From positions 48,547,455-48,611,454 of the forward strand of contig CM053799.1 of the NCBI GenBank assembly GCA_028671895.1: a DNA stretch of 64,000 bases. The letters run 5' to 3'. Position 1 is the first letter of the stretch. Each line of letters opens with the position of its first letter. The notes below the pieces were generated by a model that saw only the letters and a list, made by a program, of their open reading frames with translations, was not told the DNA's origin and made no database searches. The DNA comes from Oenanthe sinensis. Its lineage: Eukaryota; Streptophyta; Magnoliopsida; Apiales; Apiaceae. A program made the translations under genes and the position numbers. Below are positions 56,569 to 64,000 of the stretch, piece by piece.

Positions 56569-59500
56569 TCTATCAAATTTCGACAATTTCAACCCCTTTT
56601 GAAGAGGAAATTTTGTTGGCTTGCAATCTGCTAGACCCGAAACATTCACCAAATCATGGATGTATTTTCTTTGATTCAATATTGTCCCATCTTTATTTCT
56701 TGATACTTCAATTCCAAGAAAATATCTCATGAAACCCAAATCTTTTATAGTGAATTCTCTGTCTAACTCTTGCTTCAAAATCTTTATGTAATCTACATCA
56801 TCTCCTGTAACTAAGAGATCGTCAACGTATACTAATACAATGGTCCATTTACCATCCTTTACTCTACTGAATAAAGAATAATCTCTTGTAGCTTGATTAA
56901 AGCCAAGTCCTTTCAGAAATTTAGAAAGCTCTAAATTCCATTGCCTTGATGCTTGCTTCAGACTATAAATACTTCTTTTTAGCTTGCATACTTCACCTGG
57001 TTTTCCTTTATTATACCCTGGCGGTGGCTTCATGTATACCTCTTCTTTTATATATCCATATAGAAAAGCATTATTTATGTCTAACTGATTTAGGTCCCAG
57101 TTCTTTGCAGTAGCTAGAGCGATGAGTGTTCTCACTGTTGCAAACTTTGTTACTGGTGAAAAAGTATATTTGTAGTCTTTCCCTTTAATCTGTTTATCAC
57201 CCCTTGCTACTACTCTTGCTTTAAGTCTTTCCACTTTTCCATCGCTAGAGTATTTAGTCTTGTATACCCATTTGCTACCTATAGCTTTCTTTCCCTTTGG
57301 TAATTGTGTCATCTCCCAAGTTTCATTCTTATCAAGACCCTCTAGCTCCTTATTCATGGCTTCTACCCATCCTTCTTTTGTATAAGCTTCCTCAAAAGTG
57401 TTCGGTTCAACTATCTTGAGCACATTGTTTAAAGAAGCTCTATACTCAACTAAATAACAATTCTGGTCATAGAGATTTTTTTCTTTCATTCCTCCTTTGA
57501 AGGCTACATTTGCATCTACTTCTTTTCCTGGTAGACTATATACATAGTCTTTGAACTTTTCAGGTACATTACTTTGCCTAGATGATTTTCTCACTCCTTG
57601 TTCCTGCCCTTCTTGTATTGTTTGAGCTTCAGTTTCTGTTCTAATTGCTTCAGAATTTTCAACATCACTTTCAGCACCGTTCTCTTCCCTTACGGAAGCT
57701 TCTTCACATTCGATCATTACTTAAAATTTCATGATTTTCATCCTTCACCATCTCGGCATGTATCTCATTCTGTTTTGCAGTACCAAATGGCACTTTCTGT
57801 TTCCCTTCTTTGCTTCTGAAACTAGAAATGGAAATATATCTTCCTTGAATATTACATCTCTGCTCATAAAAATACGTTTCGTTTTCAAATCAAACAACTG
57901 ATATCCTTTCTGATCTACTGGATATCCTACCAGTATGCATCTCACTCCTTTTTCACCAAATTTGTCCACCCTTTTGTCTGTATTGCTCGCATAACATAAA
58001 CAGCCTATTGTTCTCAAATGCTCATAACTGGCTATTTTTCCAGTCAATCTCTCATAAGGTGTGTCCCATCCTATCACTGCACTAGGAAGCATATTGATCA
58101 AGTGTGTTGCTGCAAGCACATATTCACCCCAAAAGTTTTGTGGGAGCCCCGCATGTAGTCTTATTATTCTTGCTGTTTCAATCAAGTGTCTATGTTTTCT
58201 CTCAACCCTTCCATTTTGCTGTGGCACTCCTGCTATATGTTTGATTCCCTTCTCATTAAACAACTTCTTACATTCACTTTGAAAGATCTCTGTCCCATTG
58301 TCACTTCTAATAATCTTCACTCTTACATGAAAATGATTTTCAATATAATTAAGAAAAGTAAGTAAAATATCCCTTACTTGCTCTTTACTTGACAACATAT
58401 GTGTCTATAGTCATCTACTTTGGTTAGGAAATATTTAGCTCCTGTCACAGATAAAACTTTATATGGACCCCACAAATCAATGTGCAAAAGATCAAAGATT
58501 TTACTTGCAATACTCTCACTAAGTTTAAAAGGTAACTTGTGATGCTTACCAACACAACATGAGTCATAAAAGAAATCCTTTAGATTCTTACAATTGCAAA
58601 TGTCGATATGTTTCATCTTAGACAAAGAACCATGCCCTAATCTAGCATGCAAAACATTAAGATTCAAAGCAGCATTGCAATTAACAGCTTTATTATATTT
58701 AAAATCATTTATTCCTCCTACAGCTTTCTTCCCTTTGCTTCTAGCTTCTTCCTCATGTTCCATTTTCAGCTTATAAAGTCCATTCTCCTCATTTCCTCCT
58801 CCTATAACTTCCTCAGAAGTAGGGTCCTATAAGATACAATTTTTTGTATCAAACAACACATTCAAATTGCTTCTTTGAATCATTTTACTCACAGAAAGTA
58901 AGTTGTGTCTAAATTCTGGAATGAATAGAACATCATATAACATTAACTTCTCAGAAAGCTTAACAGTTCCTATTTTGTCAACAATTTTCACTGAACCATC
59001 CGACAAACTTACCTTCACAGGATTATCCAAGATTTTCAATTCACAAAATAAAGATTCATTTCCACACATATGGTCAAAAGCTCCAAAATCAATAATCCAA
59101 GCATTTTTATCATATTCTTGACAAATTGATAGAGTATTACTAGCTAGTACCATACCTGCAAAATTTGCCATTTTGCCATTAGATGAACTAGATGTACCTC
59201 CTTGTTGCTGAGCACTGAACATCTTGAATATCTCTTGTGCAATTGCATTAATCATCTTGTTGTCCGGCTTCCCTTCTTTTCTGCTTGTTGCATATCCTCC
59301 TAAGGGATCTTCCTATTTAATCTCAGATTCTTCCTTTGTTACATTTCCTCCAAATTTCATGGAGCCTTTTCCCTTAGGATTCTTGAACCATTCAGGATAC
59401 CCTATCAACTTAAAGCACTCTTCCTTCACACGCCCCTTCATTTTACAGTGTTCAAATTTCTTTAAATTTTTCATCTCCTTGGTTTTCCTTTTCTGAAATC

Positions 59501-60281
59501 CACCTTGAAAGCTTCCTTGACCCATTCTGTTCACGGCAAAGGCACTTGCTTCAGTGGCCATTTCTTGTCCTTCCATAATTTGCTTTTGTTTTTCATCTTG
59601 TTGCACCAAGTGAAATGCTCTATTAGGACTTGGCAATGGTTCCATAGCTAAAAGATTTGCAGCTATATTTTCATTCTTTCTGTTCAGTCCCATCACAAAG
59701 TCTATCACTTTGTTCCTTTCCTGTATCTCCATAAACTTCTTCAGTAGATCGCAGCTACACTTCTTCATTGCCTTGCATGTACATTCTGGTAACCCTTCAA
59801 CATCTTGAATCTCATCCCATATCCGTTTCAACTTGAAATAATATTCTGTAACAGGTTGATTTTTCTGTTCCAAATTTTTTACTTGTTTCTTCAGAGAATA
59901 CAACAAAGGAGCATTGGTTTCGGCATACCTCACCTGGATTTCTGCCCATAGCTTCTCAACCGAATCTATGTAGGTAACACTATTTATAATCTTTTCATCC
60001 ATGGATCGACAAATCCATCCTCTTATCATCTGGTCATTTCGTTTCCAAAGCGGATAACTTTCTTCAAGTTCTGCTGGTTTCTTGACCTTTCCATCAAGAA
60101 ATCCCAATTTGTTTTTAGATCTCAGAGCAAGTTTAATGCTTTTACTCCAGTTTAGAAAATTCTCACCATTGAAAATGATATTTCCCAATGGTACATTAGC
60201 ATTATCAGAATTTGCCAAGAACAATGGATCTGCATATCCATTCTCAGCCTTCAGATCTTTGCTTTTCTCTACTCCAGTCAT
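56569..60281 (-). pseudogene. Ale/Retrofit-like copia element 4 gag-pol, truncated in RT/RNase H
   Basis: Minus strand. Gag 60281-59313 has FNGENFLNWSKSIKLALRSK and GWICRSMDEKI, typical of the Retrofit/Ale side. Its zinc knuckle is degraded (EHCKMKGRVKEECFKL). Protease near 59090 reads IIDFGAFDHM; the family's catalytic DSG is changed to DFG. Integrase is about 58500-57800 (IIRSDNGTEIF, GVPQQNGRVERKHR). RT has LVYVDDLLVTG near 56840. Stops near 59310 and 58828, a frameshift near 58390 and stops near 57720-57745. It ends at LKLSKFDREL where the LTR of element 3 starts (56563). Inactive. Confidence 0.9.
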
Positions 60282-60342
60282 GTCGAAATATGATTTCTTC
60301 TCGTTTGAGATTTTTATTTTTTAATAATCTTTATTACCTTAT

Positions 60343-60355
60343 GGCTTTGATACCA
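60343..60355 (-). other. Primer binding site of element 4
   Basis: The minus strand reads TGGTATCAAAGCC immediately after the LTR, the initiator tRNA-Met type with A in place of G. Confidence 0.85.
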
Positions 60356-60655
60356 TGAAAAGAAAACGATTGAATTTTATGAAACTGCTGCAATCGTTTG
60401 TGGAAATCTGCTTTGATTTCTGAATTGCAGCACGTCTGCCCTTGAACCCTAAAATTATACATTATATACTTGTTACAGATCCTGAAGATCTCGTACAACT
60501 CAACAGGACAAAAATCATGGAAAATAATAGAAGAAAAAAAGGAAATAAAATATATCCTAATATAAACAAATAACTAATCTTATAGACTGTTAACACCTCA
60601 GCATGCGCTGTAAACTTCTACATCATGCTTCAATTGTAGTAAGACATCGTTAACA
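60356..60655 (-). repeat. 5' LTR of copia element 4
   Basis: 300 bp. The minus strand starts TGTTAACGATG and ends CGTTTTCTTTTCA, with TG...CA borders and a PBS attached. The short LTR fits the Ale/Retrofit lineage. The 3' LTR is not in the window, so the TSD cannot be tested (right flank CTAAA). Confidence 0.85.
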
Positions 60656-61439
60656 CTAAACCAAAAACAAATAAATTGTATAACCCATAAACATATACTC
60701 ATATATCTAATATCTTTACAATTACCTATTCTTCTTGATCAAGACAATTCAATGCGTCCAAGGTACCAAATAGCGCCTCTGTATTTCTATTTTACGCGGA
60801 CTCCACTTTAAGGTTTAATAAAACTCACGGTTGTGTATACATGAGTCTTGTATATATAATGAATAAAATAATCCTTAACACCCAATCGAAAATATCACAT
60901 CTCAAATGTCTCAAACGTCGAACTTCTTCATAACTCCAATTCTGGCCAGATCTCTATTTCACCTTTTTGATCCTCTAAACGATATTTTCTGGAAAAACTT
61001 AAAACACAAAAATCGTAGAGAACGAAAAGATCTTTCCAAAAAGTCCAGAATCAATGAATTTCGACTTGCGATGAATTTATTACGAATTTTACAAGACAAC
61101 TGATTTGTGTATGAATAATCCTATGAATTTTACAAACAAAGATGAAGAAAAAGAATAAGGATTTGTGTATCGAGAGAGATTTACAACTGTTTAGTCTTGG
61201 TGGCTATAAAAGAATATAAAAGAATGAGGAGATCTTAATCTATATATAGAGTTTTAAAACCCTACAACAAAACCTACTACGATTCAAATCCTACCAATAT
61301 TCGAAAGCCCTGTTATTCTAATCAAATTTTAATTCCTAATCTCTATCTAATTTTAATCCCTTTTTTTATTATTATTAATCTATTTTATTATTCTAAAAAA
61401 ATATGGGATATTACCAGAAATTTTGTGGGTCTATGCAGT
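60656..61439. other. AT-rich flank, promoter-like on the minus strand
   Basis: No gene. The minus strand has CTATATATAGA (about 61240) and TTTTATAGCC (about 61210) followed by a C/T-rich leader, which could be a minus-strand promoter or part of an old LTR. The + frame 60906-61103 is short and unrecognised. Confidence 0.35.
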
Positions 61440-63205
61440 TTTTGTTAGCGTCTGAGATTGCTATTTCGAGGTACGGATTTCGTCCTCTTTCTCTTCAACT
61501 CTACTCTTTTTAGGATTAATTATATTTAATTCATTTCGTTCGTAAATCTGTTCCTTCCGTTATTATTCATTTTAACTGTTTTGATTCTCCGAAAGTTATT
61601 TTAAAATCTGTTTCAAATTAATTAAATACTTGTTTCTGTAATTTTCGAAAATTATGTACAGTATGTTACATATCAGAAAAGTATATTTGAAATATCTGTT
61701 TCAGGTGGTTTTTAAAATTGTAAAATTATTTTATTTGAACTCTTAGAGTGATATAGGGTATATCGAATTAACCAGCTGTAGGGGTACTACAGCCATGTCA
61801 TTGCGGCACCAGTGACATGACACTTCCGTGGCAGTGTGATTAGTCACGGCGTATCCTTCTGATAGTTCAGGTGGCGAGCTTTGCGCATTTGATATTTGTT
61901 TGAGGATACGTGAGTGCACCCAAAATCTGATTTGATTTGTGATTTGATATTTGATGGTGACGTTGTATATGCCGTACACGTTGTCCGGTTTGTTGCACGC
62001 ATTAGGTACCCTATGATGTGTGTATTTGTTATCTGCTTTGTATCGGTATGAAATATCCTAACCTCTTCTTGCTTCAGCCTTGTCTTTAAAAATTAAAGTT
62101 TATTTATTATTATCAAATTATATATCTTGCTTCTTGTTTTATAAACTATATTCTAATCCGTACTGGGCATTTGGCTCATGCCGTATTCTTCTTCTAGCAG
62201 GTACTTAGGGGGATCTCGGACTGTATGATGGAGAGCTACCCTTACTTCATTTATTAGGGCATTTGAATTTCTCAGATTATTTTAGACATTTTTATTATTA
62301 GAGATTTTGGATTTATTTGCATTTATCATTTTGAATTATTTTAGAGGTTTGATATTAGTTTGGAGACCTGTTGGACCTTTTTTTTTTTTTGACAAACAAA
62401 AGGATTTTATTAAAACAATATAACCCAGCTGGAACAAATCTCCAAACTGTCAACTACAACCTGATTATGAAACAAAGAACGAGCTAAATAAATAGTCGTT
62501 TAGTTTTCAGATCGCTTAACACATAGAATATTCAAATTCTTTAATCTAAAAAGTATTATAATGACATCTCGAGCAATCCAACTTATATCAACTGTGAAAC
62601 TAGTAGCATCACAATTGACCTTCACATAAGTATCATCTGTAGCCCAATCAGAACTATCAGTTACATTAACTGATATTGGAGGAACAAATATCTTCAAAAT
62701 ATGAACAATTTTTTGTTGTGAAAGGTGAGCTCTTGCAATCTCCACCACCGTCCCAGATTCGATGCGAGTCTTACAAATCTCCCAAAATATCATATAAATC
62801 CTTTTCAGAAAAACTATTGAAACCCATAACAAGATACACAAAAACATCAAAACATAAAACATTAATATCCCAAAAAGATGGGTACGACTAACAACCTTGA
62901 TAACAAGGTACCAATAAGATCTTTTTCAAAAAAGATTATATCTCGATTTTATTTAAAAAAACTGATAAATAGAAGAGAGGATAGGAGAGCGAAGGGGGCT
63001 TAATCGGTGAAGGGAATGAAGGTACGAAAGTGGAGAAGTGGCGGCTAGAAGGCTAGATACGGGAGTCGACTTTCAAAACCCTAAAAAAAATGTACTACCT
63101 GTTGGACCTATTTAATTATTAAGTTTGGTGGATTTTAGTACTCTGTATACAAATTTGTGGTTTGATAAGTAACATCTCGTCTCATTTTGGAAAGGGGGTG
63201 TTACA
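61440..63205 (-). repeat. Probable Ty3/gypsy chromovirus-like LTR, interrupted by a LINE
   Basis: The + strand ends in GGAAAGGGGGTGTTACA at 63205, so the minus strand begins TGTAACACCCCC, the common LTR start of Tekay/Del-type elements. Around 62160-62230, CATTTGGCTCATGCCG and AGCAGGTACTTAGGGGG resemble phrases found in such LTRs. No PBS or pol adjoins, so it would be a solo or truncated LTR. The left border is uncertain; 61440 is a guess. Without the LINE insert the LTR would be about 1 kb. Confidence 0.4.
62379..63096 (-). mobile_element. LINE-derived insertion with 13-bp target duplication
   Basis: 718 bp with a T-run at the left (poly-A on the minus strand) and ACCTGTTGGACCT flanks on both sides (62366-62378 and 63097-63109), so a non-LTR retroposition. 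The minus strand near 62860-62500 encodes WATDDTYVKVNCDAT, like the start of a LINE RNase H domain, then decays. The minus-strand 5' end is GC-rich and leader-like, so this is probably an internally deleted LINE or a non-autonomous derivative rather than a simple 5' truncation. Confidence 0.85.
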
Positions 63206-63703
63206 ATCTGTCTATATGCAATTTTTTTTATTAAAAGAGATGAAAATTAGAATTTCGATATGAATATATGTAAGGAGTTATATCATTTTATTAGTATTTA
63301 AAGAAGAATTTTATATTTTTTCTTATACTCTGTAAAAAAATAAATAATTATAATTGACAATCGATCGTTTAAAATAATTAACTGCCTGTTCTCAGAACTT
63401 AAGCTACTTTTTACCGATGAGTTTGCTTTTTATGGTACTTCGATATGTTGACACATGTACTTGGTTTGACCCTTGCCTATGCATATCCAATTATCCATGC
63501 AGCTACGTATATAATCAAAGAAGATTAATAGAGTATGATAAATTAATAACATGAACTGAAAATGTTCATGCATAATGTATAAAAATATAGAAGGCACAGA
63601 CAGATTCAACTAATCTACTACCAGCAGAATAGCTTAATTCCTCAATGGTTACTTTACACTTCACGCCACTAGACTTCGGTGACATGACATCATAAAATTT
63701 AAA
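63206..63703. other. AT-rich DNA, nothing recognised
   Basis: No gene, repeat or regulatory site could be supported. Confidence 0.5.
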
Positions 63704-63959
63704 TACTCTCTCGTCTGAGTGATTTAACTTTTCAATGATTAAAATTTTTAAAGTTTATTATATATTTTATATAATTAAAAAAATTTATAAAATATATATC
63801 ATTGAAAAATTTATATAATTTTCTTTAAAATGTACTTTTTAGATTTTGAAAATTATAAAAATATATATATATATATATATATTTAACTTTCGGTCAAATA
63901 TAATTAAATTTGACCGTTAAAAAGTCATATGAGATATTTGAAATGGGACGGAGGTAGTA
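63704..63959. mobile_element. Possible Stowaway-like MITE
   Basis: The right end GGGACGGAGGTAGTA is the complement of TACTACCTCCGTCCC, close to the Stowaway terminal repeat and TA target. The left end TACTCTCTCGTCTGAG is a poorer match. About 256 bp, AT-rich inside, with a (TA)n tract at about 63861-63882. The size and right end fit; the left end is weak. Confidence 0.4.
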
Positions 63960-64000
63960 TAAAAAAGAAAAATCAATGGTTATGATTTAGCAGAAAAAAA

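Overview
The window is plant nuclear DNA, most likely from a eudicot. It is AT-rich and intron-bearing, and most of it is LTR retrotransposons. Gene remnants include a Cf-9/EIX-type receptor-like protein (RLP), a MUR3-like GT47 glycosyltransferase, a glutathione peroxidase and a GT90/rumi-type glycosyltransferase. No bacterial, organellar, rRNA, tRNA or CRISPR feature was seen. The species cannot be named from sequence alone.

Layout. 1-3812: 3' end of a Sirevirus-type Ty1/copia element (+), with RNase H end, long 3' region, PPT and LTR. 3813-4740: LTR-like or promoter-like remnant. 5077-11221: a cluster of broken gene pieces (GT47 pseudogene, last three glutathione peroxidase exons, two exons of an unknown coiled-coil gene, GT90 pseudogene with a retroposon in its intron). 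11222-22020: mostly non-coding, with a MULE transposase tail, an auxin-canalisation gene fragment, a copia gag remnant and at least six diverged copies of a module that also forms the 5' flank of the RLP gene. 22115-48418: the centre of interest. An RLP gene was interrupted by a Sirevirus (TSD CCTCT) and by a 10.8-kb Tat-lineage Ty3/gypsy element (TSD GTAAT). A later inversion, with one end inside the Sirevirus, left the RLP N-terminus and the 5' LTR on + and the rest of the RLP, the gypsy element and the 3' LTR on the other strand. 48418-56563: a 5'-truncated LTR abutting a third, 3'-truncated Sirevirus (-). 56564-60655: a truncated Ale/Retrofit-like copia element (-). 60656-64000: a probable solo LTR with a LINE-derived insert, AT-rich DNA and a possible MITE.

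How it fits together. No gene in the window looks fully functional except possibly the antisense gene inside the gypsy element (28785-31033). Its four exons splice in frame to an uninterrupted 587-codon reading frame, while the sense gag-pol of the same element carries six in-frame nonsense codons. The RLP reading frame runs uninterrupted across both insertion sites once one TSD copy and the element are ignored, so it was open when both elements inserted. About 1.5% divergence between the gypsy LTRs and roughly 2.6% over part of the Sirevirus LTRs suggest the Sirevirus came first.
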